The notes below the pieces were generated by a model that did no database searches, was not told the origin of the DNA, and saw only the letters and a program-made list of their open reading frames with translations. Shown here piece by piece: positions 1 through 8,733 of a DNA stretch of 64,000 nt (positions within the stretch are counted from its first letter, which is position 1; every line of letters starts with the position of its first letter). Made by a program: the position numbers and the translations under genes. Source of the stretch: Bacteroidetes bacterium UBA6221 (GTDB taxonomy: Bacteria; Bacteroidota; Bacteroidia; Chitinophagales; Chitinophagaceae); NCBI GenBank assembly GCA_002421685.1, contig DISB01000017.1, forward strand, positions 1 through 64,000. Direction: 5' to 3'.

Positions 1-798
1 ATTATGTGGTAACTTAGGTCTTTGACAACAATGTTTCGCCCGGCCCGTTCCGGTAATAGTTGTGATTTGCTTTCAAATTATGTGGTAACTTAGGTCTTTG
101 ACAACTTTGTTCGTTTCGTGCGTTCTTTCGGGTGTGTTGTGATTTGCTTTCAAATTATGTGGTAACTTAGGTCTTTGACAACCATTTAATCCGAAATGCA
201 AAACGAGTGTTTGTTGTGATTTGCTTTCAAATTATGTGGTAACTTAGGTCTTTGACAACTAGAGCAATGCTCTATTCTTGACAGTCTATGTTGTGATTTG
301 CTTTCAAATTATGTGGTAACTTAGGTCTTTGACAACTTTACGTCTGAATAATCCGTGAAGCCTGGGGTTGTGATTTGCTTTCAAATTATGTGGTAACTTA
401 GGTCTTTGACAACGCTGAGGGTATGAACTGTACAAGTTCCGACGTTGTGATTTGCTTTCAAATTATGTGGTAACTTAGGTCTTTGACAACTTCCTTTCTT
501 GTGGCACCCTGTTTTGAGCAGTTGTGATTTGCTTTCAAATTATGTGGTAACTTAGGTCTTTGACAACTCATCGAGGTAGCTGTCTAAACTTTCGTCCGTT
601 GTGATTTGCTTTCAAATTATGTGGTAACTTAGGTCTTTGACAACGTATCAGTGCATGGCCCCGGTGGTCTTTTTGTTGTGATTTGCTTTCAAATTATGTG
701 GTAACTTAGGTCTTTGACAACCTGGACAAGTCGAACTATACTAAGTTCGTAGTTGTGATTTGCTTTCAAATTATGTGGTAACTTAGGTCTTTGACAAC
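1..798 (+). CRISPR. Type II-C CRISPR array, 47-bp repeats, continues past the left edge
   Basis: Full identical 47-bp repeats start at 59, 136, 213, 290, 367, 444, 521, 598, 675 and 752; a 29-base remnant of another repeat fills 1-29. Each repeat begins GTTGTGATTTGC and ends TTTGACAAC. The ten visible spacers are 29 (first) or 30 bases and all differ. The repeat's 5' part pairs with the anti-repeat of the tracrRNA at 6487-6506, so the array is transcribed on the plus strand, left to right, toward the terminator at 851-880; the leader would lie left of the window. The last repeat is not degenerate. I saw no match of any spacer elsewhere in the window. Confidence 0.98.
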
Positions 799-850
799 TG
801 TTATTGCTAAAACGCTTTACTGGCGGACGTTTGAGGTTGTTTTTACGATC

Positions 851-880
851 AAAAAAATGGGCTTCGGGCCCATTTTTTTA
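851..880. terminator. Bidirectional rho-independent terminator between array and cas2
   Basis: The stem ATGGGC/GCCCAT with loop TTCGG is flanked by seven As on the left and seven Ts on the right, so it works in both directions. It would end the plus-strand pre-crRNA and the minus-strand cas9-cas1-cas2 transcript, which converge here. Confidence 0.85.
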
Positions 881-891
881 TTTCTACCAGG

Positions 892-1227
892 TTAAAATAG
901 TTCAAGTTGCTGCGTGGTCTCCGGTACGTCCACCTGTTCCCTGCCTTGGAATATTTCCATCATACCAAATTGTTTATCCGTTACACACATCACGCCAATA
1001 TGTCCTTTGGGTGGAAGTATAGATTTTACCCTTTTTATGTGGACATCTGCATTTTCCTTACTGCTACAATGCCGCAAGTATATGCTGAACTGGAACATCT
1101 GAAACCCATCGGCAAGCATTAACTTTCTGAACTTGGTGTAGTTCTTCCTGTCCTTTTTCGTTTCGGTCGGCAGGTCGAAGAAGACAAGTACCCACATGAT
1201 GCGGTATGCGTTTAGCCGGTTATACAT
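892..1227 (-). CDS. cas2: CRISPR-associated endonuclease Cas2
   Basis: The 111-residue product is a Cas2 of the kind found in type II-C loci. The N-terminal ferredoxin-fold strand WVLVFFDLPT carries the conserved Asp (about residue 18), followed by the basic helix and FSIYLRHC. It partners Cas1 in the integrase complex that inserts new spacers. It lies 34 bases downstream of cas1 and is last in the cas9-cas1-cas2 operon; the product ends LELF before a TAA stop. Translation may start at the given Met or at Met11 just before the first strand. Nothing is missing, so adaptation should be functional with Cas1. Confidence 0.95.
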   Translation of the reverse strand: MYNRLNAYRIMWVLVFFDLPTETKKDRKNYTKFRKLMLADGFQMFQFSIYLRHCSSKENADVHIKRVKSILPPKGHIGVMCVTDKQFGMMEIFQGREQVDVPETTQQLELF

Positions 1228-1261
1228 ATTGTTTCAGCCTCGCACTATTCGGGCTGTAATA

Positions 1262-2179
1262 TCAAGGCATTATGGGATAGGCTATCCTCCTCACAGTTCC
1301 TTCAAAGCACCGGGCCAGACTGGCAGTCGTCCGTTGCACCGCATTCATCAGCGGGCTTTTTTGCCCGTTTATCATCACGTCCATAGCCGGTATACCAAGC
1401 AGTTGTTGCTTCATCTTTGGAGTCATATCCAAATACATGCCATTCATACTCACTATGCCGCATACCACTTTATCCACAAATGGACGGTATGGCTCCATAA
1501 TATCATCAGCCAGGCAGTATGCATTATACTGGTTGCGGTGGAAAATACCCAAAGTAGGCAACAGTCCACTGCCTACCAAGCTGCGGGCTACCACGGCCCT
1601 CAATATGGCATACCCATAGTTCAGCAGATTGTTAGGTGGGGGGCCATACCGCTCCCTACTGAAGTTAAGAAACCCCGGGAACAGATTTTTCCAATAATAA
1701 CCCGCCGCCAGTGCCTCATGGTTGTCGCTATCCCCGCTTTTCACCTCTTTAGCGTAATACTGAAGCAGCTTGTTGTCAACACCCTCATAGGCCAACATAG
1801 CTGCTTGATTCTGTATTTTAGCGGTGACGGTTTGTTGCCATAACTGCTTTTTCAATGGCAAGCTGGCCTCCAACTGTGCCTTGAATTTCTGGCTTTGCAG
1901 GCTGTTCCCATCCAGGTTCAGCAACAAACCTGTGGGGTGATGTGTTGCATCGCAGGTTATTACCGCAGTATTGTTAGTCAGCAACCTGGCCAGCAGTGCC
2001 TGCGTGATGGTTATCTGCTGGTGGTCCAGTATCAGCACACCTATATCCTCTATTGGTGCCTGCTTCACGATTACTTCTCCGCCGTTGTCTTTATCGGTAG
2101 GAGGTAATTCTATTACCATTTGCTCGTTGGCAGTTTTCAAGTATGCAGGATTACCGAAATATAGTGTGCGTTTGATCAT
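1262..2179 (-). CDS. cas1: CRISPR-associated integrase Cas1
   Basis: The 305-residue protein has the Cas1 layout: an N-terminal beta domain (about 1-85) and a C-terminal helical catalytic domain. The metal-binding residues are recognisable as Glu155 (in DNHEALA), His214 (in GIFHRNQYNAY) and an acidic residue in LADDIMEPYRP (Asp226 or Glu229). It joins protospacers to the leader-repeat junction together with Cas2. It starts 6 bases after the cas9 stop, so the two are co-transcribed. Its stop is TGA, showing that at least this locus uses TGA as a terminator. Confidence 0.97.
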   Translation of the reverse strand: MIKRTLYFGNPAYLKTANEQMVIELPPTDKDNGGEVIVKQAPIEDIGVLILDHQQITITQALLARLLTNNTAVITCDATHHPTGLLLNLDGNSLQSQKFKAQLEASLPLKKQLWQQTVTAKIQNQAAMLAYEGVDNKLLQYYAKEVKSGDSDNHEALAAGYYWKNLFPGFLNFSRERYGPPPNNLLNYGYAILRAVVARSLVGSGLLPTLGIFHRNQYNAYCLADDIMEPYRPFVDKVVCGIVSMNGMYLDMTPKMKQQLLGIPAMDVMINGQKSPLMNAVQRTTASLARCFEGTVRRIAYPIMP

Positions 2180-2185
2180 AGGTTT

Positions 2186-5100
2186 TTAATATTCGCCAGT
2201 TTTTACTATTTGACCAATAGCGTTAATACGAACCTTCACTATTTTTTCCAAGGGCGCTAAACTCTTTAATTGTTGAAAGGTAATACCCTGAAGTTCCTTT
2301 CTATCTTCTAATAATGTCTCCAAATGATGTCGAAACTTAAAATCTCTCACGGTATTATTTCCATATTTTACCACTGAAATTGTTTGGACCCTAAATAAGT
2401 TAGGGCTTATCAGTTGGTAATTGTCGGGGTTTAGCAAATCAATAGCTAAAGGGTCAAACCCTGTTTTATCATTGGGGAACACAAACATTTCGTTCTGCTT
2501 CATCGTAAACAGAAAATTCCAGCCAATGCCTTTATTGTATTGTTTGTCAATTATAGGCAACCCTGCATTTACCAATTGTACGGCATCAAATAATGATATA
2601 ACCCTATCCTGTAGATTGCCGCCTGCATCGCGATATATAGCTACATGGTGGTTATTGCTTGTGCTAACAAACGAACTTGGTATTTTTCTACCTTTTTTAT
2701 CTAATATGAAATTGCCAAAATGATCCCTTTTAAAATGCAACGATTCTGCATTTTTTACGCCACTAATTGTTACGCGTTTAACAGAAATGCCTTTGGATTG
2801 ATTAAACCATATCGGATTTTTATCAAGTTCGCTAAATGCCCTTTTAGGGTCATTATCAAATGCCTCCAAGCGCTTTTGCAATAATCTTTTTACACCCGCA
2901 TCCAATATCTTGTCTATTGTTTTCACATCTCTAAAATTTTCGGGAGTTACGTCCTTGCGGATGGAATAATTATCTTCTAACCAAATGAGTTTTACTTTTT
3001 CGGGTACAACCGCTTGTTGAGTATTGTCTAAGTATATAGGGAGTTTATTCAATGCATTTTTACCGGTAAATGCTTTTTGGGGGTCATTGTTATTTGCTAA
3101 CAGTCTCTTTAGCAATAGTTCCTTGTACAAGGGATTAGCCACCATATTAATAACAGTTCCGTCGAACCTGGTACCGATTTTTTCTTCCTTGCTCTCGTAG
3201 TAACGGTACTTGCCATAAACAGTTTCTTTATGTAACTGCCCCCTTGGAGTAAGTTCTCCTTTCACATTTTCACCTGTTTTTGATTTAGTCTTGTTGTTGT
3301 TTTTTGTAACTACTTTGTTTTTGGCTTTATGCGAAACAAGTACCCGCTCTATATGCTCTTTAGCCACTACCCGAAAGTTGGGCATCGGTGGCTTAAACTT
3401 CCTTTTGCGATTCCCCAAATCGTCATATTTTAATTCGGTTTCTTTTGTTTCGATTGCAATGATATTGCCGTGTAGCTTGTGGTCTTTATCTTTACGGGCA
3501 TTCAGGTAATTTAGGTATTGAATATGATTGTGTTTTGTAAAGGCAATGGTTAAGGCATCCATTGCGTGATGCCGGTGATCATTACGTTTGCTCCAATCTT
3601 TTATACGTTCTTTTTCTCCACCATCTTTTTTCTCTATCATTTCCGTGAGTCCCAGCGCCCGGAATTTAGGCATATTGATTTCCTGCATAATATTGACCAA
3701 ATCCCAATCTTCGCGCAGTCTTGCGGTGATTTCACCCGTTGTGGAAACTACGCTCCTGCAAATGCCAAGCAGCATGTTTTTCGCTTTTTTGGCTATATAT
3801 TGGCTTTCCCTCAAATCACGCTCTATAAAACCGTCGCCTATTTCACTCATGCGTTTCTGCAGTTTCAGGAACTTGGCTTTGTTAATTCCCTCTTCTGTAT
3901 TTTTCTTGCCCAAATCAAATAGAAGGGTGATGCGTGTTACAAATTCTGTTACCGCCTGCTCTCCATACTGGTCAAGTATATAATCATAGGCCGTTTTATT
4001 TCCTTTGTCTTGGTTATCCTTTCTGAAAACGACTGTTTTGTTGGAAAAGCTATCGTCAAACAGGCTCATTTGCGGTATGATGTGGTCAATATCTATCTGC
4101 TTGCTAAATAGTATTTCCCTCGGTATATAGGTGTTGGTGTACAGGTCCTTATACCCATTGTTTTTTAGCTCTTGGTATAGTTTGTACCGGATAATATCAT
4201 TCCGCGTAGGATTTTTAATCCCAAATTCTGCTTGCAACGCTTTTGCGATATTATCATGTCTTATTTTAGCAGCATTGATGTTGGCAGACATTTCGGCACG
4301 TTCTGTCGCATTTTTTTTCAAGTCGCGCGCAAGTTCGATTCTAATCTCATCAAAATGAAAATCCTCGGGCAGGCCCTGGGCTTTCAGCTTACTATTTTCA
4401 TCGTCAATCAAAGCATTTACGACATTCACCATTTGATTAAGGATTTTCTCTACCACGGGACTGCGTAATTCATTCTTTTTCAACAATTCTAAGCGAGGTT
4501 TTAATGGGCGATTGTTGATTTCTTCTTTAGTAAGTGAAGATGCGGAATGTTTATATCCTACTTCCAAACAAGCCTTGTCATAAGTGAGTTCCTTAATGTA
4601 AGGAAAGATTTTCCGCATTGCTTTGCTGCTGAGATTACCATAATCATCACTGAAAGCTACATTTGCTAGTATCTGAGTGTGCTCTTTTTTAAAACCGAAT
4701 TTTTGTTTAAACAGTTCATATAATTTTTCATTACCGCTTATCGAATTGTCCCCCTCGTAAGAATACAATAGATGCCACAATTGATAGGATGCTTGTTGTT
4801 CAAATGCTTTGCCGTCAATTTCGGCATCAAAATCAAGTATAGCCGTATTGATGTTCAAAAGTTCAAATACCGTTTGTACAATTTGACGTATTTCGGTGCT
4901 TGTTTTATCAATTTTGGAAATATTTATCTCGTCGCTTCCGGCTAATTTGAACAGGTCGTCATCGTACCCTTCCAATTCCAAGATTTTCAAATATGCCTCG
5001 TAGAGAGAACAAGCTGTTCTATTACCCTCAAGGACACTATAGTTTGCCTCCCATTCTTTTGTTTTATATCCTAATATTTTTATGATTGAACTTATCGGCA

Positions 5101-6457
5101 AATTGCCTTTTATGTTCAATTCATTAAATAGCTGTTGTTTTGCTTCAATGTCAGGTTTTAGTATCTCTTTAGTTGTTTTATTTCTTAACTCCAGATAATT
5201 AAGTACTTGCCATGTTTTAAACTCCTGGAACAAGGGCGAAGACTTCGGTGCTACTCGTAAACCAACGGTTTTTTTTGTTTTCTGACCGTTTTTATTCACC
5301 TCAACTTCCTTTCTCTCAAATTCACAAATACTAATTAAGCCCTTTTGTGACTTTAGTTTTCGCTGGTAGAAAATAATTATATCACGGACTTCCTCCTTCA
5401 GTTTATCAGTAAGTTGCGGATAATAGCTTGCTTGTACTTCCCATATACGCTCGAATTCGTCAAGATAGTCCTGCCTGTAAAATACCTGGCCCTTAAGGCG
5501 TGTATGCGGATTTTGTTTGAGTTGTTTATATAGGTATTGTCCCACGGTTTCATTGTTAAAATAGAGCTCTTTACTCCGGTCACTGATTGCGCCGAGATAG
5601 CCACTGGATTTGTGGAGATCGTTATTGATTTCGGTAATAACATAGGCTACTTCTTCTTTACTAAGTTGTTGTTGCGGAGCTCTGCCCCGCCAACCATAAG
5701 CCTGCAATCTCTTTTCATCGCGTGTGCCTTTATTTTCCACAGTATTAAATCCGTAGTTCCCCCAAAACGCTGCTGAGGTAGCACGTTGTCCTTTGCCCTC
5801 AAGATGTTTTTTAAATTCATTCGTTAGAATTTCAGGATAGAAACTTTTTTGGAAACTCCATACTTTATCCAATTCTGCATTCAGGTCCGAACGATAAAAA
5901 TCAGGGAGATGCCTTTTACCTTCCTTCAATAGTTGATAGGCTAATTGTCCCGGTGTGAGGTTTTCTTCATACAATCTTTTGGCTATCGTCATGCCGTCTA
6001 TTATCTGTCCTTCATCTTGATCTTTGGCCTTTCTGCTACTCTTATATCCACGTTTTTTATTTATGGCCAGCAAGACTTTGGCGAACGCGTCTAATGGTAT
6101 TTGATGCGATGCAGACAGTGCCCGTAACTGCCAGGTTTCATGTGTAGTAGCTTTACCATCTTCTGCAAGAATCGTGTTATCATCTATTAGATGATGTTCT
6201 TTTAATGTCTCAATCAGGTTATCTCTACGAAGTTGATAACGGTCCAGGTTTCTGCGCATACCACGTTTAAGTGTCCGCTCAGCGTTTATACTAACCGGCT
6301 TACCTTTTTCAAAATTTGTTTGCTCATCGGTTGTAAGAGGATTTACTCGCACACCTACGCGTTCAATTGTAGATTGTTCTGCTTCTGTAACAACTGCCCA
6401 ACCTATTGACGTTGTCCCAAGGTCAAGACCAAGATTTTTTTTAGCCTCTGTTGACAT
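2186..6457 (-). CDS. cas9: Type II-C CRISPR RNA-guided endonuclease Cas9
   Basis: The 1,423-residue Cas9 has all nuclease motifs intact: RuvC-I LGLDLGTTSIGW with Asp12, an Arg-rich bridge helix near residues 60-85, RuvC-II IRIELAR with Glu708, the HNH motif IDIDHIIPQM with Asp791-His792 and an Asn in the following helix, and RuvC-III HHAMDAL with His964 and Asp967. The length is typical of the large Bacteroidetes II-C proteins. There is no csn2 or cas4, as expected for II-C. The protein should cut DNA guided by crRNA:tracrRNA. The start codon lies under the divergent tracrRNA promoter. The PAM cannot be deduced here. In 1,423 codons there is no internal TGA, a useful contrast with the genes at 10.6-15.8 kb. 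Confidence 0.98.
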   Translation of the reverse strand: MSTEAKKNLGLDLGTTSIGWAVVTEAEQSTIERVGVRVNPLTTDEQTNFEKGKPVSINAERTLKRGMRRNLDRYQLRRDNLIETLKEHHLIDDNTILAEDGKATTHETWQLRALSASHQIPLDAFAKVLLAINKKRGYKSSRKAKDQDEGQIIDGMTIAKRLYEENLTPGQLAYQLLKEGKRHLPDFYRSDLNAELDKVWSFQKSFYPEILTNEFKKHLEGKGQRATSAAFWGNYGFNTVENKGTRDEKRLQAYGWRGRAPQQQLSKEEVAYVITEINNDLHKSSGYLGAISDRSKELYFNNETVGQYLYKQLKQNPHTRLKGQVFYRQDYLDEFERIWEVQASYYPQLTDKLKEEVRDIIIFYQRKLKSQKGLISICEFERKEVEVNKNGQKTKKTVGLRVAPKSSPLFQEFKTWQVLNYLELRNKTTKEILKPDIEAKQQLFNELNIKGNLPISSIIKILGYKTKEWEANYSVLEGNRTACSLYEAYLKILELEGYDDDLFKLAGSDEINISKIDKTSTEIRQIVQTVFELLNINTAILDFDAEIDGKAFEQQASYQLWHLLYSYEGDNSISGNEKLYELFKQKFGFKKEHTQILANVAFSDDYGNLSSKAMRKIFPYIKELTYDKACLEVGYKHSASSLTKEEINNRPLKPRLELLKKNELRSPVVEKILNQMVNVVNALIDDENSKLKAQGLPEDFHFDEIRIELARDLKKNATERAEMSANINAAKIRHDNIAKALQAEFGIKNPTRNDIIRYKLYQELKNNGYKDLYTNTYIPREILFSKQIDIDHIIPQMSLFDDSFSNKTVVFRKDNQDKGNKTAYDYILDQYGEQAVTEFVTRITLLFDLGKKNTEEGINKAKFLKLQKRMSEIGDGFIERDLRESQYIAKKAKNMLLGICRSVVSTTGEITARLREDWDLVNIMQEINMPKFRALGLTEMIEKKDGGEKERIKDWSKRNDHRHHAMDALTIAFTKHNHIQYLNYLNARKDKDHKLHGNIIAIETKETELKYDDLGNRKRKFKPPMPNFRVVAKEHIERVLVSHKAKNKVVTKNNNKTKSKTGENVKGELTPRGQLHKETVYGKYRYYESKEEKIGTRFDGTVINMVANPLYKELLLKRLLANNNDPQKAFTGKNALNKLPIYLDNTQQAVVPEKVKLIWLEDNYSIRKDVTPENFRDVKTIDKILDAGVKRLLQKRLEAFDNDPKRAFSELDKNPIWFNQSKGISVKRVTISGVKNAESLHFKRDHFGNFILDKKGRKIPSSFVSTSNNHHVAIYRDAGGNLQDRVISLFDAVQLVNAGLPIIDKQYNKGIGWNFLFTMKQNEMFVFPNDKTGFDPLAIDLLNPDNYQLISPNLFRVQTISVVKYGNNTVRDFKFRHHLETLLEDRKELQGITFQQLKSLAPLEKIVKVRINAIGQIVKTGEY

Positions 6458-6481
6458 ATTCGAATTGATGGTTTATTTTTG
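6451..6481 (+). promoter_or_regulatory. Predicted tracrRNA promoter (Bacteroidetes type)
   Basis: A -33 TTG at 6451-6453 and a -7 box TATTTTTG at 6474-6481 are 20 bases apart, matching the Bacteroidetes sigma consensus TTG-N19-21-TAnnTTTG. Transcription would begin about 6487-6489, exactly at the anti-repeat. The promoter overlaps the cas9 start codon at 6455-6457 on the opposite strand. Confidence 0.7.
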
Positions 6482-6486
6482 TATTC

Positions 6487-6566
6487 TAATTTGAAGCAAA
6501 TCACAATAAGGATTATTCCGTTGTGAAAACATTTAGTTGCCCTCGACTATAAACGGGGGCTTTTTT
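6487..6566 (+). ncRNA. tracrRNA of the type II-C system
   Basis: The anti-repeat at 6487-6506 is complementary to the first 21-22 bases of the CRISPR repeat with one base missing (GAAGC against GAAAGC). It is followed by the nexus (AAGGATTATTCCG then TTGTGAAAAC) and by a rho-independent terminator: stem GCCCTCG at 6539-6545 pairing with CGGGGGC at 6554-6560, then six Ts. The order anti-repeat, nexus, terminator fixes the plus strand. It sits just upstream of cas9 and points away from it. Confidence 0.93.
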
Positions 6567-6680
6567 CATTCCCCAAAATACCCAATCAATCTGTTAACTG
6601 CAATACGGGAAAAACACCCTACCATTTTTTATTCTATTTCCTTATATTGCCGGATGCAGACTATTACATAGAAAATATAA
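6567..6680. other. Noncoding spacer after the tracrRNA
   Basis: I see no gene or clear signal between the tracrRNA terminator and the left copy of the 275-bp direct repeat. Confidence 0.5.
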
Positions 6681-6955
6681 TAGCTCCCTGCAAAACAGGG
6701 AGCTAAGGTTAACAAATGGTGTGCAGCCCTTTTCCTAAAGCCACTTACAAAATGTGAGGTTTTTAGCTTGCTCACGTTTGGGCGGAACTTACCTAAAGGA
6801 TATCTGCACCAGGTATACCTGTTTACCTTCTTTAGTATTCGCTTGCGAACATTAGTGTGCAGTAATCGTGTTCCAGTCCATATTGGCCGCTCTCAATCAT
6901 TTCTTTGTTTAGGTTGTCAATGAAAAAGAGTTTACGACCCTGTTCGTCGGTATAC
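6681..6955. repeat. 275-bp direct repeat, left copy
   Basis: This stretch matches 12191-12465 in the same orientation with roughly 20 differences by eye. It starts with a perfect hairpin, AGCTCCCTG / CAGGGAGCT with loop CAAAA (6682-6704), and ends inside a truncated gene. The two copies bracket about 5.2 kb of accessory genes. Confidence 0.9.
6832..6955 (-). pseudogene. 3' fragment of the gene at 12343-12693
   Basis: About 41 codons in the minus direction match the C-terminal part of the 116-residue product at 12343-12693, including the shared ending MFASEY and a TAA stop. Similarity stops abruptly near 6955, and the upstream two thirds of the gene are absent. It is a non-functional remnant left by duplication or recombination. 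Confidence 0.85.
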
Positions 6956-7144
6956 AATGTATTTAGATGAACTGGATAATTAACCAGTAGCGGATGAAAT
7001 TAACAGGGCGCTTAGCTTCAATAACAGAAGAGCCAAAAGCACCAAAAGGAAAGGACGACGGATTTAATTATCTTTGAAATACTCTAAACGGGTTTATTTA
7101 TTGATGAGTATTCAATAACTGCATCTTTCAGCGGCAAAATCTGT
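6956..7144. other. Spacer with a possible minus-strand gene remnant
   Basis: On the minus strand about 33 codons ending near 6968 are open (reading ..FGAFGSSVIEAKRPVNF..) but have no start, so they look like a gene remnant. On the plus strand the frame of the next gene is open from about 7088. Confidence 0.3.
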
Positions 7145-8719
7145 TTGGATACTGAAAATAATTATACCGGTATGCAGGGCGAACATATTATTCGGGACTG
7201 GCTGGTCGCCAACCCCGAATTCATTGAACGGGGTTTGCAGGTATTGAGCAAAGAGTACTATCTGCCTGACGACATAGGTGCAAGTGGGTTTATTGATATT
7301 CTATGCAAGGATCTGCTGAACAATTTTGTCATAATAGAAATTAAGAGATCCGATTCAACTGCGCGGCAGACCTTTACTGAAGTGTTTAAATATGCTGAAC
7401 TCATCCAAGTAAAGCATAGCGCACGGCATAGCGAGATAAGGATTATCGTTATTTCAACTCATTGGGATCAAATCATTAGGGCATTTTCGTTTAGCAGCTT
7501 CAAATCTCCTTTTGCCATTAAAGGTCTAAAGATTTACATCAATGCTCAAACTAAAATACCAGAAAGAATAGAAGAGGTACAACCGATAAGTTCTGTTGAC
7601 TACCCCAGAAGGTTTATGCAGTCTCAAATACTGTATTTATTTGCTACCAAAGAAAAATGCCATAGAGCACATGAAATTTTGGATCAAAAACTTCAGAAAG
7701 CAAATTTTGGCGACTATGTGACTATAGAACTTGAAGCTCCAACCGAAAAAGTACTGCACTACCGCTATGCCCTTAATGTGGCTTTTCAAAAGCAATCAAT
7801 GGAACAATTATTGTCTTGCATTACCCTTCTTGAAGGTACCCGTCATCTTGATATGGAAGAAAATGAGTTTGAAAATAGGGATGAATATCACTCTTATCTC
7901 GAACAGGTTCTCATTGCTGCTCTTGAAATGGGGCAATATTCTGATACAGTAGAAGCTGGCTACGGTGAGAAATTTGAAAGTATTATAGGTGTCCAGAACT
8001 GGCAGGTAACGTCAATAAACCGGCATGGCATATTCAAAAGCGATCCAAGATATGACGACGATCTGTTGTTAAAAGAGTTAAAGGGACATGATGGCAACAG
8101 CTCAAACAAATTCGTTGCACTTTCGGAATCAAACCAAAAAGAAAGAATTAAAGAAATCCGTACGGAATGTCAGCATTGTTTGATACATACTCCTGAGTGG
8201 GCAGCCTTTATTGATCATTTGATCGTAGACCTGCAAACGAGTTCAAAAAAATTCCGGTTACTTGTCGATATATACAACCCTGATTCTATTGTCACTGCTC
8301 TTTTTTATACTTTGATTAAAGGAAATCCGGACTATTTACCACGATTCAAAATTTTTGTGGATTATTATGAAAGTACTCGTACAGAGGTGTACGTGGGTGA
8401 AATTCTTTCTTTCGGAGGTGTACCCAGGTTAAAACTCTTTACCTCCACTGATTATAACGAAATTTCTAACGAGGTGCTCCGAGTTCGTCTTGACCCAGAT
8501 AACCAAATGGATGCTTTAAGAATGGGGCTTCGATATGCAATCTCAAAGACTGTATTTATCGAGGATAAAGAAGAATCTAACCAATTTGTGTTTTTAGATG
8601 AAGATAGTATTGTCTATGACGATACTCAATATAGTTCTTTAGAAGAGTATATTGTAAGAAATCAAAACTATCTTATGCTTATGGTCAATAACTATAGTCG
8701 TGTCTATACGGCTATTTAA
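7145..8719 (+). CDS. NucS-like PD-(D/E)XK nuclease protein
   Basis: The N-terminal 120 residues resemble the C-terminal nuclease domain of NucS: GFIDILCKD with Asp51, then FVIIEIKR with Glu65 and Lys67, and a following helix with Gln/Lys residues, which is the PD-(D/E)XK layout. The remaining 400 residues match nothing I recognise; they are mixed alpha/beta with no membrane segment. The start given is TTG; ATG at codon 10 (7172) is the alternative and keeps the nuclease motif. It is followed after 14 bases by the gene at 8734, so the two form an operon. The position beside a CRISPR locus and between direct repeats suggests a defence or mobile-element role, which is inference. Confidence 0.75.
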   Translation: MDTENNYTGMQGEHIIRDWLVANPEFIERGLQVLSKEYYLPDDIGASGFIDILCKDLLNNFVIIEIKRSDSTARQTFTEVFKYAELIQVKHSARHSEIRIIVISTHWDQIIRAFSFSSFKSPFAIKGLKIYINAQTKIPERIEEVQPISSVDYPRRFMQSQILYLFATKEKCHRAHEILDQKLQKANFGDYVTIELEAPTEKVLHYRYALNVAFQKQSMEQLLSCITLLEGTRHLDMEENEFENRDEYHSYLEQVLIAALEMGQYSDTVEAGYGEKFESIIGVQNWQVTSINRHGIFKSDPRYDDDLLLKELKGHDGNSSNKFVALSESNQKERIKEIRTECQHCLIHTPEWAAFIDHLIVDLQTSSKKFRLLVDIYNPDSIVTALFYTLIKGNPDYLPRFKIFVDYYESTRTEVYVGEILSFGGVPRLKLFTSTDYNEISNEVLRVRLDPDNQMDALRMGLRYAISKTVFIEDKEESNQFVFLDEDSIVYDDTQYSSLEEYIVRNQNYLMLMVNNYSRVYTAI

Positions 8720-8733
8720 TAAAACACCAATTA

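Noticed and set aside
30..751. Self-targeting by visible spacers
   Set aside because: None of the ten spacers was found elsewhere in the window by eye.
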